Of a stretch of 64,000 bases of DNA, positions 16,017 to 24,521 are shown piece by piece. Below the pieces are notes generated by a model. The model was not told the origin of the DNA and ran no database searches. It worked only from the letters and a program-made list of their open reading frames with translations. Source of the stretch: G965197675 sp965197675 (GTDB lineage: Bacteria > Chloroflexota > Dehalococcoidia > Plut-88900); the NCBI GenBank assembly GCA_965197675.1, contig OZ240221.1:2046001-2110000 (forward strand), read 5' to 3'. A program made the position numbers and the translations under genes. Position 1 is the first letter of the stretch. The number at the start of each line of letters is the position of its first letter.

Positions 16017-17050
16017 GCTAAACTCACAAACGAAGTGCAACACCTAGTTAAGGTGTTGACATGGGAAAAGGATATAGGCATCTCACCATTGAAGAACGAT
16101 GTGAAATGGCCCGTCTACACTGTGCGAGACACACAGTCCGCCAAATCGCAGCAAGTGTGGATCGCCCGCCATCGACGGTTGCTAGAGAGATGAAGCGCAA
16201 CGGTTCACAGAGTGGTGAATACAAGCCAGTGTACGCCGAGGAGCAGGCGCAGGCTAGGCGCTGGCGTGGCTTGCGGTTGGAACGGGATGCGGAGTTGCGG
16301 GAACAGGTCCTCTGCCGTCTGAAGCAGGGGTGGTCTCCTGAGCAGGTGGCCGGTCGTATGGCCCTGGAGGCAGGACGGGTGGTCATCTCCCACGAGAGTA
16401 TATATCGATTCATCTATGCGCAGGTGGTGCGGAAGAAGGAGTACTCATGGCGTCACTACCTGCCTCGTGGCAAGTGGAGGAGGGGCTGGCGTAGGCGCTG
16501 GGGAGGCAGATCCCCTTCCTTCATCCAGCTCCGTCGCCCCCTGGCGGAACGCCCCCAGGAAGCCGATGACCGGCAGACCCCAGGCCATTGGGAGGCGGAT
16601 CTGATGCTGTTCAGGGACCACAGCCATGCTGTCCTCACCCTTCACGAGCGCCACTCCCGTCTGCTCATAGCTCTCAGACCCCAGGGGAAGGCATCAGATC
16701 CCATAGCCTCCGCTATGGCCAGGATAATGGCTCCCCTGCCCCCAGAGTGGCCTCAGACGGTAACATTCGATAATGGGGCTGAGTTCGCAAGGCATTACCA
16801 ACTCCACGACCTGGGCATACAGACCTTCTTCTGCGATACCTACTCCCCCTGGCAGAAGTGTGGAGTGGAGAACGCCATAGGGCGGATGCGGCGTACTCTG
16901 CCCCGTAAGACCGACTTGGCAGCAGTCTCTGAGGAGCGATTTACTCAGCTGGTGCAGGTCTACAACAATACCCCGCGCAAATGCTTGGGCTACCGTACCC
17001 CGTCCGAAATCTTCTCAGGTCAGGTGTTGCACTTGAAATGTGAATTCACA
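16017..17050 (+). mobile_element. IS30-family insertion sequence, 1034 bp
   Basis: Terminal inverted repeats of about 29 bases: the left end starts GCTAAACTCACA and the right end, reversed, TGTGAATTCACA; both run into the identical AAGTGCAACACCT. The flanking trinucleotide CCG (16014-16016 and 17051-17053) fits a 3-base target duplication. Removing the element and one CCG restores GGATTCCCGTGTCAAGCACG, the hairpin repeat present intact at 27221-27251. So boundaries, target and duplication agree. One transposase gene is encoded. Confidence 0.85.
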
Positions 17051-17071
17051 CCGTGTCAAGCACGGGAATGA
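16061..17071 (+). CDS. IS30-family transposase
   Basis: A 336-residue DDE transposase. The N-terminus has the IS30 helix-turn-helix (YRHLTIEERCEMARL, then QIAASVDRPPSTVAREMKRN). The catalytic triad is visible as D180 (HWEADLM), D237 (TFDNGAEF) and E270 (GVENAIGRMRR), with the C-terminal YNNTPRKCLGYRTPSEIF. The frame runs through the right terminal repeat; the last seven residues and the TGA come from the flanking target repeat, not from the element. No frameshift or stop interrupts it, so it is probably functional. Confidence 0.95.
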   Translation: MGKGYRHLTIEERCEMARLHCARHTVRQIAASVDRPPSTVAREMKRNGSQSGEYKPVYAEEQAQARRWRGLRLERDAELREQVLCRLKQGWSPEQVAGRMALEAGRVVISHESIYRFIYAQVVRKKEYSWRHYLPRGKWRRGWRRRWGGRSPSFIQLRRPLAERPQEADDRQTPGHWEADLMLFRDHSHAVLTLHERHSRLLIALRPQGKASDPIASAMARIMAPLPPEWPQTVTFDNGAEFARHYQLHDLGIQTFFCDTYSPWQKCGVENAIGRMRRTLPRKTDLAAVSEERFTQLVQVYNNTPRKCLGYRTPSEIFSGQVLHLKCEFTPCQARE

Positions 17072-17075
17072 CGGG
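17051..17075. repeat. Right half of the IS-split hairpin repeat (left half 16008-16016)
   Basis: CCGTGTCAAGCACGGGAATG continues the word GGATTCCCG at 16008-16016 on the other side of the IS. The intact repeat forms ATTCCCGTG-TCAAG-CACGGGAAT, a perfect nine-base-pair stem. Intact copies: 27221-27251 and, with two changes, 33393-33423. Confidence 0.8.
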
Positions 17076-17274
17076 TATGGAGGGGAGAAGGGACGGCTCT
17101 CCTCATTTGAGCATCTGGCTCAGAGAGGCAAACGGCGTGGGAGCCAGCGCCACATAAGTATGGAGCGCACTAGTACAAAGAATGCATGAAGGGGCTCCGA
17201 AGAAGAAAGCGAGAAGAACAAGCATTCATCCGATGAGGTGAGTAGGATGTATGATATTCTTGAGCATCTGAATC

Positions 17275-19746
17275 ATGGAGAGTAAAGCTAAATCTCGAAT
17301 AGACTTAGAGCTTCAAGAGTTGAGAGATGAAAACCGGCGTCTCAAGGAGAGATTTGCCTTACTGTTAGATCTAGGCCGACGCATCACCTCCAGTCTCGAC
17401 ACGCCTACGGTACTTCAAGAGGTAGTCGACGCAGCTTGTAAGCTGACCGGAGCAAGATACGGAGCCTTGGCAATATTTAATGAGGCTAGCCGCGTCCAGG
17501 AGTTTGTTACTCACGGCATCAGCCAGGAGGCACAGAAGCGGATAGGCAAGCTGCCTGAAGGTCTGGGAATATTGGGGCTGCTTCACGAAACGCAGAAGCC
17601 CTTGCGACTGACAGACCTGGCTAAACATCCTAGTTCGGTCGGTTTCCCACCCCATCATCCTCCAATGAAGACCTTTTTAGGCGCCCCCATCAGTTACGAA
17701 GATGAATCGCTGGGCAATTTGTATCTCACCGAAAAGGTGAAGAGAGGGGAGTTTACACCAGAGGATGAACAAGTCCTCATCCTGTTTGCCGCTCAAGCGG
17801 CCATGGCGATAAAGAACACCCGCTCGCATGAGATGGTAAAGGAGGCCCAGGAGCAGATAGAAGATTTGGCCTTGGAGAGAGGTCGGCTTTTGGATCTGGC
17901 CGACCAAGAGCAGAAGCGGCTCCAGGCCCTCATTCACAGCTCGCCAGTGGGAGTCTTTGTGGCCGAAGCCGGCAGCAGGCAAGTACTACTGGTGAACCAG
18001 GAAGCCAGGCGAATTCTTGGACAATCACAGTTGCCTAGCGAAAATCTCGAGTGGTATGAGCAGGAAGTGATATACAGGAGGACGGATGGAGGCGCTTATG
18101 ACCCGAAAGACCTACCCCTGCAGCGGGCCTTATCCCGCGGGGAGACGGTGCGGGCAGAGGAGATCAGATTCGAGTTTCCCGATGGCCACAGTATCCTCAC
18201 TCTGGTCAACGCCACACCCATCTATGCCGTCAATGGTACTATATCGGCTGCCATCACCACCATTCAAGATATTACTCCGTTGGAAGAGTTGGAAAAGCTG
18301 CGCAGCGAGTTTCTAGGCATAGTGAGCCACGAGCTAAAGACGCCTCTCACTGCCATAAAAGGCTCGGCGGCCACCGTTTTGACTAGTAGTAGACCCTTCG
18401 ACTCCGAGGAGACCCATGAACTTTTTGAAATCATCGACGAACAGTCAGACAGATTGAGAGACCTCGTGGACAATCTCCTTGACATGACCCGAATAGAGTC
18501 GGGGTCTCTACCCGTTAAATTAGAATCCATAGACTTGACCAAGATCTTGGAAGATGCCAAAAAGACGTTCGTCCGCGGCGGCGGAGCCCATGAAATCCTG
18601 CTTCACGTCCCTGATAATCTCCCCAGTGCCCAGGCAGACCGGCTAAGGGTGAGTCAGGTACTGGGCAATTTGCTTAGCAACGCCGCGAAATTCTCACCTG
18701 AAACAGAACCAATAACCGTGTTCCTAGAACATTCGGATTTGCACATAACCGTTCACGTCAAGGATAGAGGCCGAGGGATTCCCCAAGACATGTTGCCTCA
18801 TCTCTTCAAGAAATTCTCACGGATTCACGAGGAGAGTAGACCCAAGCTGGCAGGAACTGGACTTGGACTTGCCATCAGTAAGGGTATTGTAGAGGCTCAC
18901 GGGGGCAGGATATGGGTCAACAGTCCAGGTAATGGGAAGGGGGCTGTCTTCAGCTTCACTCTCCCCACGGCGACATTCACAGAGAGCACGCATCAAACAG
19001 TTACTTCCCGAAAAGCCAGTCACATGGGTAAGGTGAGTCGGGCAGGGGAAAAGGCCAGCGTTCTAGTTGTGGATGACGAGCCACAGGTGTTGAGGTTGCT
19101 ACGACGTTCGCTGGAGAAGGCGGGATATCGGCCCATACCAACCAGTGACCCCACTGAGGTCGCCTCACTGATAGAGACGGAGGAACCAGATCTGGCTTTG
19201 CTAGATCTCATGTTGCCAGGTACCACAGGCTTCGATCTTCTTCAGCGTATCCGCGAATTTTCCGGCGTTCCGGTCATATTCCTCACAGCCAACCGCGAGA
19301 CAGAGAACGCGATTCGCGCTCTCGAAATGGGCGCCGACGACTACATTACTAAACCCTTCTCTCCACCCGAGCTGTTAGCTCGCATCGAAGCAGCATTGAG
19401 GAGGCGGGTGATGCCAGACGTGACCGAAGTGAGGCCGCCATTTGTGCTAGATAAACTGGCCATCAACTTCGCTGAACGCAGGGTAACAATGGGCGGTACA
19501 CCCGTTTCATTGTCGGCCACCGAGTACAAGCTTTTATACGAGTTGGCTACCAACGCGGGGCGAGTCCTGACTCACGATCAGATTCTTCAAAAGGTATGGG
19601 GTTCCGAATACTCGGGAGAGACCGAGTTGGTGCGCTCCTTCGTTCGCAACCTTAGACGTAAGCTGGGTGACGATGCTCGAAATCCCAAATACATCTTCAC
19701 CGAACCTCAGGTAGGATACCGCATGCCCAAATCTCATGGTTCCTAG
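17275..19746 (+). CDS. Histidine kinase fused to an OmpR-type DNA-binding response regulator
   Basis: An 823-residue single-chain two-component system. Domains in order: short coiled coil (about 8-30), GAF (about 40-185), coiled coil, PAS (about 215-335), HisKA with phospho-acceptor H352 (GIVSHELKTPLTAIKG), HATPase (N-box NLLSNAAKFS about 465, DRGRGIP about 498, GTGLGLAI about 528), receiver (acidic pair D600/D601, phospho-acceptor D644 in LLDLMLPG, Lys in YITKPF about 691) and a winged helix (SATEYKLLYELATNAGRVLT, VWGSEYSGETELVRSFVRNL). No membrane segment is seen, so it should be a cytoplasmic sensor that phosphorylates itself and binds DNA. The GAF ligand is unknown. ATG 17275 is kept although the SD is poor. 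Confidence 0.93.
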   Translation: MESKAKSRIDLELQELRDENRRLKERFALLLDLGRRITSSLDTPTVLQEVVDAACKLTGARYGALAIFNEASRVQEFVTHGISQEAQKRIGKLPEGLGILGLLHETQKPLRLTDLAKHPSSVGFPPHHPPMKTFLGAPISYEDESLGNLYLTEKVKRGEFTPEDEQVLILFAAQAAMAIKNTRSHEMVKEAQEQIEDLALERGRLLDLADQEQKRLQALIHSSPVGVFVAEAGSRQVLLVNQEARRILGQSQLPSENLEWYEQEVIYRRTDGGAYDPKDLPLQRALSRGETVRAEEIRFEFPDGHSILTLVNATPIYAVNGTISAAITTIQDITPLEELEKLRSEFLGIVSHELKTPLTAIKGSAATVLTSSRPFDSEETHELFEIIDEQSDRLRDLVDNLLDMTRIESGSLPVKLESIDLTKILEDAKKTFVRGGGAHEILLHVPDNLPSAQADRLRVSQVLGNLLSNAAKFSPETEPITVFLEHSDLHITVHVKDRGRGIPQDMLPHLFKKFSRIHEESRPKLAGTGLGLAISKGIVEAHGGRIWVNSPGNGKGAVFSFTLPTATFTESTHQTVTSRKASHMGKVSRAGEKASVLVVDDEPQVLRLLRRSLEKAGYRPIPTSDPTEVASLIETEEPDLALLDLMLPGTTGFDLLQRIREFSGVPVIFLTANRETENAIRALEMGADDYITKPFSPPELLARIEAALRRRVMPDVTEVRPPFVLDKLAINFAERRVTMGGTPVSLSATEYKLLYELATNAGRVLTHDQILQKVWGSEYSGETELVRSFVRNLRRKLGDDARNPKYIFTEPQVGYRMPKSHGS

Positions 19747-20062
19747 CCCATCCATTCTCCTTTCCTGAAACTTCCACAAGCTTTTCATGGTTGACAGTGT
19801 TTCCAGACGTTTGCAGGCCGAGGGACTATGCTGTGGATGAAACCATTCCCGAGATGCTGTAGAGGCTCGTCGTATGAAAGAGACGCGTACGGGAGGCTCT
19901 GGACCTATAGTAGGCGTTGGATCTGAGACGGGAGTTGGGACAACCATAGGTGTAACTGTAACTGCTTCTATTCGCTATCTACCTTGACTGGATTGTCAGC
20001 GTCGACCTCCGCGTGGATATCGAATGTGACGTCTTCGGTTGGTAGCAGTATTCTAAGCTTTA
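19747..20062. other. Spacer with a possible secreted-protein gene remnant (minus strand)
   Basis: 316 bases without an intact gene. On the minus strand, about 19975-20055 reads ILLPTEDVTFDIHAEVDADN then a stop, and about 19870-19965 in another frame reads VTVTPMVVPTPVSDPTPT, a Thr/Pro-rich linker typical of exported proteins. These could be fragments of one decayed gene; evidence is weak. Confidence 0.25.
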
Positions 20063-20521
20063 CTACTGCTGCCTGGGTCGCTTAACGAAGGCGATCCCCT
20101 TTTGTCCGCTATACCTATCTTTGAAATCCTTGAATAGCTCTAGCTTCTCGGGTTGGAAGTTGGTGAGCTTCTCATTTGCGTCCAAGTATGGGTTGGGGAA
20201 ATAGGCGCGGAACACTGTGTCGCCCTTGTCGTCAGAGAATCGGGTGTAGTACAAAACGGGCACTGTGCCATGGTCTTCCTGCTCTACGAACTGAACCTCT
20301 TCCACCGAGCGAAGATTCAGGTGAGCATGCCAGTCTTTGCCTCTTAACTCCGCCCATTCTCCGCCAAATGTCGGAGGCGTATCCGATGAACTGTGCATCT
20401 CGAAGACTATCCCCTCAGAACTGATCACAAACATGATTCCATCGGTGGTAGCCAGCTCGTATAAGAGCCTCTCTAAGATCGAGGAGCCCAGCCCAGAATG
20501 GAACATGCTAGGTCTTGGCAT
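20063..20521 (-). CDS. ChuX/HutX-like heme-utilisation-fold protein (tentative)
   Basis: A 152-residue protein. The order ISSEGIVFEMHSS, then HLNLRSVEEVQFVEQEDHG, VLYYTRFSDDKGDTVFRAYF and PEKLELFKDFKDRY recalls the HemS/ChuX-like fold, in which a split barrel handles heme or similar ligands. I cannot confirm a heme-ligand His. It overlaps the M20 amidase gene by 14 bases and follows it, so the two are likely co-transcribed, which points to a metabolic role rather than classical iron uptake. No iron-uptake genes are near. Confidence 0.5.
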   Translation of the reverse strand: MPRPSMFHSGLGSSILERLLYELATTDGIMFVISSEGIVFEMHSSSDTPPTFGGEWAELRGKDWHAHLNLRSVEEVQFVEQEDHGTVPVLYYTRFSDDKGDTVFRAYFPNPYLDANEKLTNFQPEKLELFKDFKDRYSGQKGIAFVKRPRQQ

Positions 20522-21833
20522 CAGCGAGAGATAGAGTCACCTGGTACAGCACGTCCAGGCCCACCTTTATATCTTGCCAGTGGCTCAACTCATCGGGAGA
20601 ATGACTCTTGCCCGCTACGCTGGGCACGAAGATCATCCCAGAATCGACTACTTGGGCTATGTGAGAGGTATCGTGGACGGCTCTGCTTGGCATGTCCATA
20701 GTCTTGATGTTCAAATTCTGACAGGCCTCCGATATGGCCTTCCTGATGGTTGGCGATAGGTGAACTGCTCGTGTATATTCAAGATCCTCGATCTCACACT
20801 TGACGTCTCGAGATTCAGCTATTTCAGCTGCTGTAGATTTGATCTCATCGATGGCGGAGTCCAAATCTTCGGGCGAGGTATCTCGAACATCTACAGTGAA
20901 GACGGCTCGCTCCGGTACTATGTTCATCGCCCCTGGGAACACTTGTAGGATACCTACGGTGGTAACTAAAGAACCTTTTGGGTCAGAGCGTCCTATACTT
21001 TCGATATCCTGTACCATCTGAGCTGCCGGTACCAGTGCGTCTGTCCTCCGATTCATCGGCGTGGCCCCTGCATGATCTGCTTTCCCGTGCACAGTAATCC
21101 TCAGGTGGCATGCACCCGTGATCGCATCCACAATGCCGACGGGAACATTCACCTGTTCCAGCCTAGCGCTCTGCTCCACGTGAAACTCCACGAAAGACTT
21201 GACCTCTCTAGGCTTCAGGACAACATCTTCAGGACTACCTGCGGGTTTTGCATTCTTCAGAGCGTCCCGAAAAGTGATCCCGTCCTCATCTTCCAGGTCC
21301 AATATCTCCTCAAGCTTAAGAACTCCTGCCATTACAGCACTACCTAGAGTACCCTTCTTGAACCTGTCGCCCTCCTCATCGGTGAAGACGACGACTTCGA
21401 TGGGGTGGCGGGTAGTGACTCCACCGTCGTTGAGCGTCCTTATCACCTCCAGCCCACCCATGACTCCCGTTGGGCCGTCGAAATCGCCTCCATTGGGTAC
21501 GCTATCGATGTGGGACCCCATCATTACCCTGGGCGCTGAAGAGTCCTCACCATTCCGTCGGCCTCTTATGTTGCCGATGGCATCGACCTGTACTGATAGA
21601 CCCAACTCTCTCATAATGCCCATAACCAACTCACGACCCTCCAGGTCTGGAGGAGTCAAAGAGATGCGAGCCACGCCACCCTCTGGAATTCGACCTATTT
21701 TGGCCAGAGACTCTATGTCTTTTCTGAATCTATCTATGTTGGGTTCCAACGTATCCTCCTCGGCGTGATGTTTGGAGAGGACTCCACTCCCCAAGACTCG
21801 GACAATGTTATCATAGGCCTCAATTGATGTCAT
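20508..21833 (-). CDS. M20-family Zn-dependent amidase (N-carbamoyl-amino-acid hydrolase / allantoate amidohydrolase type)
   Basis: About 441 residues. It hydrolyses an N-carbamoyl or ureido group. The two-metal site is visible: GSHIDSVPNGGDFDGPTG (His and Asp ligands), FTDEEGDRF (Glu-Glu), FVEFHVEQ (His), and GKSHSPDE (final His); the dimerisation-domain motif HGKADHAGATPM is also present. This pattern is typical of the hydantoinase/carbamoylase subfamily rather than dipeptidases. ATG 21833 is preferred over a TTG at 21848; neither has a strong SD. It diverges from the PPOX gene with almost no gap, so their 5' regions overlap. Confidence 0.9.
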   Translation of the reverse strand: MTSIEAYDNIVRVLGSGVLSKHHAEEDTLEPNIDRFRKDIESLAKIGRIPEGGVARISLTPPDLEGRELVMGIMRELGLSVQVDAIGNIRGRRNGEDSSAPRVMMGSHIDSVPNGGDFDGPTGVMGGLEVIRTLNDGGVTTRHPIEVVVFTDEEGDRFKKGTLGSAVMAGVLKLEEILDLEDEDGITFRDALKNAKPAGSPEDVVLKPREVKSFVEFHVEQSARLEQVNVPVGIVDAITGACHLRITVHGKADHAGATPMNRRTDALVPAAQMVQDIESIGRSDPKGSLVTTVGILQVFPGAMNIVPERAVFTVDVRDTSPEDLDSAIDEIKSTAAEIAESRDVKCEIEDLEYTRAVHLSPTIRKAISEACQNLNIKTMDMPSRAVHDTSHIAQVVDSGMIFVPSVAGKSHSPDELSHWQDIKVGLDVLYQVTLSLADAKT

Positions 21834-21847
21834 CGAGGTTGGGACCA

Positions 21848-22261
21848 ATGGAGCTAAACGATAATGTGAGAAAGTTGCTACAGGAACCCCACATAGCTAC
21901 TTTGGCGACCATAAACAAGGATGGATCGCCTCAGTTGAGCGAGGTTTGGTACGAGTACATAGATGGAGAGCTACGACTCACCGTTACCGACACCCGAGTC
22001 AAGACCAAGAACATCCAGCGGGATCCCAGAGTGTCCTTTGTAGTATCTACTGTCAAGCCGCCCTATGTAGGAGTGGAGTTTCGCGGAAAGGCCAAGCTCA
22101 GCAAGGATGAGGGTCATAGCCTCATACGACGCATGGCTATCCACTATCTAGGTGAAGAAGAGGGAAACCGGGACGCGGACACTACTCTTCACGAAAACAG
22201 GCTGGTGATTTCCTTCGTGCCAGAGAAGGTGAGGACATGGGACTACAGCGGCCGAGCTTGA
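21848..22261 (+). CDS. PPOX-class (pyridoxamine-phosphate-oxidase-like) flavin/F420 protein
   Basis: A 137-residue split-barrel protein: HIATLATINKDGSPQLSEVW, YEYIDGELRLTVTDTRVKTK, NIQRDPRVSFVV, and the C-terminal EKVRTWDYSG. The family binds FMN or F420 and reduces or oxidises small molecules; the compact size and the RVKTKNI pattern suit the F420-dependent branch, an inference. ATG 21848 is preferred over ATG 21824/21827 because GAGG lies just before it and the extra residues do not fit the family. Confidence 0.85.
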   Translation: MELNDNVRKLLQEPHIATLATINKDGSPQLSEVWYEYIDGELRLTVTDTRVKTKNIQRDPRVSFVVSTVKPPYVGVEFRGKAKLSKDEGHSLIRRMAIHYLGEEEGNRDADTTLHENRLVISFVPEKVRTWDYSGRA

Positions 22262-22270
22262 GTGCTTTTC

Positions 22271-23308
22271 CTATGGTATCTGAAGTACCAGCTTACCGAA
22301 CACGTTGCGGCTTTCCATGGCCCTGTGAGCCTCAGCAGCAGCTTCCAACGGGAAAGTCTGGCTGACGATTCCACGGATCTTGCCTTGATTCACCAGCTTC
22401 ATGACATGGGCGAAGTCATCCTTGGCCCCCACCGACGCCCCGATGAAGGTTAGGTTTCGAGTGAACATCTGTCCAATCCTAAGCGAAGCCCTATGTCCTC
22501 CAGTAACCCCGCAATTTACTAGCCTTCCCCCGTTTTTCAGACACTCGAAGTTCTCATCCCAGACTGGAGCACCCACGCAGTCCAGGATTATATCGACCCC
22601 TTTACCTTCGGTAATCATGCGGACTTTGTCGCTATACTTCGGTTCAGTCGTGTAGTTGATTACCTCGTTGGCCCCCAACTCTTTAGCCTTTGCCAGCTTC
22701 TCTTCGCTGCTAGCTGTAGTGATGACCCTGGCGCCCATGATCTTGGCCAAGTGAATCGCCGCACTTCCTACCCCACTACCTGCCGCCATGATCAGTACAT
22801 CTTCGCCAGGCTTCAGTTGTCCACGGGTAATGAGGCAGTGCCATACCGTTTGATAGACAAGAGGTATGGACGCCGCCTCTTCGAAGTTGAGCCAACTGGG
22901 GAAAGTGTGGACGCTGTCAGCACGAACCGAGACATACTGGGCATACCCACCATCGACAGTGATCCCAAGCTGGGCAGCTCTCGTGCAGAACTGGTCGGAT
23001 CCCGATTTACACTCTCGACATGTTCCACAGTTGATAATGCTGTTAAGCAACACCTTCTCACCGGTCTCAAACCCTTCTACGCCTGGGCCTAGCTCAGCTA
23101 CCTCTCCTGAAATATCACTCCCTAGAACGTGAGGAAAACGGTCGATTATCACCCCATTCCGTCCCGCTCGAGTATAAACATCCAAATGATTGAGTGCGGT
23201 AGCTCTCACTCGTACTAGCACCTCACCCGCTCCAGGTGACGGATCTGGCAACTCTCCGTAGATCAGGACGTCTAAGTCGCCTTGCTGGTTGATGTAGATA
23301 GCTTTCAC
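22271..23308 (-). CDS. Zinc-binding / quinone-oxidoreductase-like alcohol dehydrogenase
   Basis: A 345-residue MDR-superfamily dehydrogenase. Features: the N-terminal VKAIYINQQGDLDVLIYGEL, a structural-zinc loop (CGTCRECKSGSDQFC), HVLGSDISGEV, and the nucleotide-binding MAAGSGVGSAAIHLAKIMGA. The catalytic-zinc ligands of true alcohol dehydrogenases are not all evident (NHLDVYTRAG where CGSD would be), so it may be a quinone-reductase-type enzyme that kept the structural zinc. The longer frame to 23440 runs into a dispersed repeat; GTG 23308, with a GAG-type SD, fits the family start. Substrate unknown. Confidence 0.9.
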   Translation of the reverse strand: MKAIYINQQGDLDVLIYGELPDPSPGAGEVLVRVRATALNHLDVYTRAGRNGVIIDRFPHVLGSDISGEVAELGPGVEGFETGEKVLLNSIINCGTCRECKSGSDQFCTRAAQLGITVDGGYAQYVSVRADSVHTFPSWLNFEEAASIPLVYQTVWHCLITRGQLKPGEDVLIMAAGSGVGSAAIHLAKIMGARVITTASSEEKLAKAKELGANEVINYTTEPKYSDKVRMITEGKGVDIILDCVGAPVWDENFECLKNGGRLVNCGVTGGHRASLRIGQMFTRNLTFIGASVGAKDDFAHVMKLVNQGKIRGIVSQTFPLEAAAEAHRAMESRNVFGKLVLQIP

Positions 23309-23403
23309 AGGAGTTTTCTCAAGTTGATGGAATAGCGATATAGGAATGCCACAGTGAGGAATTATAGCATCTGAGCCTGTCTCAGAAAAACAAAGGTCTT
23401 GGG

Positions 23404-23552
23404 CCCACCCGCCCAGGCAGGTTTTTGTATCTGGGGGCACATCCTCTACCTGGTGGTAGACAGGCCCAACCCCCTGCTAGAGGGATGTATCCATGCCTGA
23501 GGCAGGCAGGCCTCTAGGCCCCCTCTGTGGGGACTTTTGGGACAGGGTCATA
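23404..23552. repeat. Family-B dispersed repeat, copy 2
   Basis: CCACCCGCCCAGGCAGGTTT, TATCTGGGGGCACATCCTCT, CCCCCTGCTAGAGGGATG, an internal inverted pair (CCTGAGGCAGGCAGG) and CTCTGTGGGGACTTTTGG then GACAGGGTCAT. Closest to the copy at 37461-37610, with which it also shares GGTAGACAGGCCCA. Confidence 0.65.
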
Positions 23553-23585
23553 TGAAACACTAGCCGAGACGTTCGTATCCAAGTC

Positions 23586-23614
23586 TTGACGTCTATTCCT
23601 CTTGTGGGTAAAGT
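23586..23614 (+). promoter_or_regulatory. Sigma70-type promoter for the 56-aa protein gene
   Basis: TTGACG (23586-23591), a 17-base spacer and TAAAGT (23609-23614), 36 bases before the ATG at 23651. Near-consensus by eye. Confidence 0.6.
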
Positions 23615-23650
23615 TATCCTTAAAAAACGGCCATTATCCAGGAGGTAATC

Positions 23651-23821
23651 ATGCCCAGCACCAACGTCGGTTCAAACTCGAGCGCTCAAGTAACCCTGAA
23701 ACCCATAGGATTGCTCCCAGGACAGACCTTTAATTTTCACAATGCACTCAACGTGGAGATAACTATCACAACCCAGGGTAAAGACGTCCAGATCAAACAG
23801 GCGGATGGCGGCGCTGGCTAA
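23651..23821 (+). CDS. Small hypothetical protein (56 aa)
   Basis: A 56-residue ORF starting MPSTNVGSNSSAQVTLKPIG, with alternating beta-strand-like pattern (FNFHNALNVEITITTQGKDV) and a short Gly-rich tail. A textbook SD (AGGAGGT, four to five bases before ATG) and its own promoter argue that it is expressed. No family recognised. It sits between a repeat and tRNA-Asp. Confidence 0.65.
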   Translation: MPSTNVGSNSSAQVTLKPIGLLPGQTFNFHNALNVEITITTQGKDVQIKQADGGAG

Positions 23822-23897
23822 TCCGCTAATGCGATCCTAACTACTGTTCTTGACCCGCTAGATATTGCATAATAGCAGCGGTTTAAACTGAATGCAC

Positions 23898-23973
23898 GGC
23901 CCCGTGGTGTAGCGGACTAACATGCCACCCTGTCACGGTGGAGATCGCCGGTTCGAATCGGTCGGGGTCGCCA
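23898..23973 (+). tRNA. tRNA-Asp (GTC anticodon), 3' CCA encoded
   Basis: Cloverleaf readable directly: acceptor GGCCCCG/CGGGGTC, anticodon stem CCACC/GGTGG with loop CTGTCAC giving GTC, T-loop TTCGAAT, discriminator G and an encoded CCA at 23971-23973. Confidence 0.95.
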
Positions 23974-24521
23974 TATTTGAAATCTATCTTAACTGTGGTG
24001 ACCAGTAGTTCCGTTTGTTTCTTAACTCTTAGCACAGTGTTAACAGATCTTTTCCAGGTCACCTGCGACTATTGGGTACTATCCCCATCTTTTTATCGGT
24101 ACTCTCTAACACCACTGCAAATATCGAGCGCCTCTACCATTACTGGAGCCTGTTCCGACGTGTGTCCCGATGCTGGCTCATAGACAGCACTTACCCTAAT
24201 TGCCGCCAGTTCAGCCCGACCCATATCTCAACCGTTAATCAACTCTTTTCCAGCGAGTAAGCGCGAATACTCTGCAAGATCATCGGGCTGAAACTGTGTA
24301 CCACCATAATATGACGTACCAGGCGGAGGGGGCATCGAACAAACTGTCCGCTTCAGGATAATCGTTTGTGTTAGTACCTGAGTGTCAAATTTAAAACTAA
24401 GGTACACATTAAGTGCTTGACAACTAGTAGCCTCTTGTACCAGTGGCTTAGTGAACCAGCCTTGGTAAAAACCCTAGTTCGGTGAAGAAGCCGAGAGCTA
24501 GCGGACTGAATCCCTCAGTTC
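23974..24521. other. Gene-free stretch after tRNA-Asp
   Basis: About 550 bases. Short ORFs exist in several frames but none has an SD, family motif or clean coding pattern. No repeat of the dispersed families is seen. I recognise nothing in it; it could hold a small RNA or a decayed gene. Confidence 0.4.

Noticed and set aside
16061..17071. IS30 transposase as a degraded gene because its ORF runs past the IS end
   Set aside because: All catalytic residues and the N-terminal helix-turn-helix are intact; the overrun is explained by use of a stop codon in the target repeat.
19534..19947. 137-residue minus-strand ORF overlapping the kinase-regulator C-terminus
   Set aside because: Most of it is antisense to the winged-helix domain. 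Only its first 30 residues look like a Thr/Pro linker, and these were noted as a possible remnant.
20153..20424. Two plus-strand ORFs (64 and 82 residues)
   Set aside because: Antisense to the ChuX-like gene, with no SD or motif.
22271..23440. 389-residue version of the quinone-reductase-like protein
   Set aside because: The extra 44 residues are translated from the start of a dispersed repeat; GTG 23308 fits the family N-terminus.
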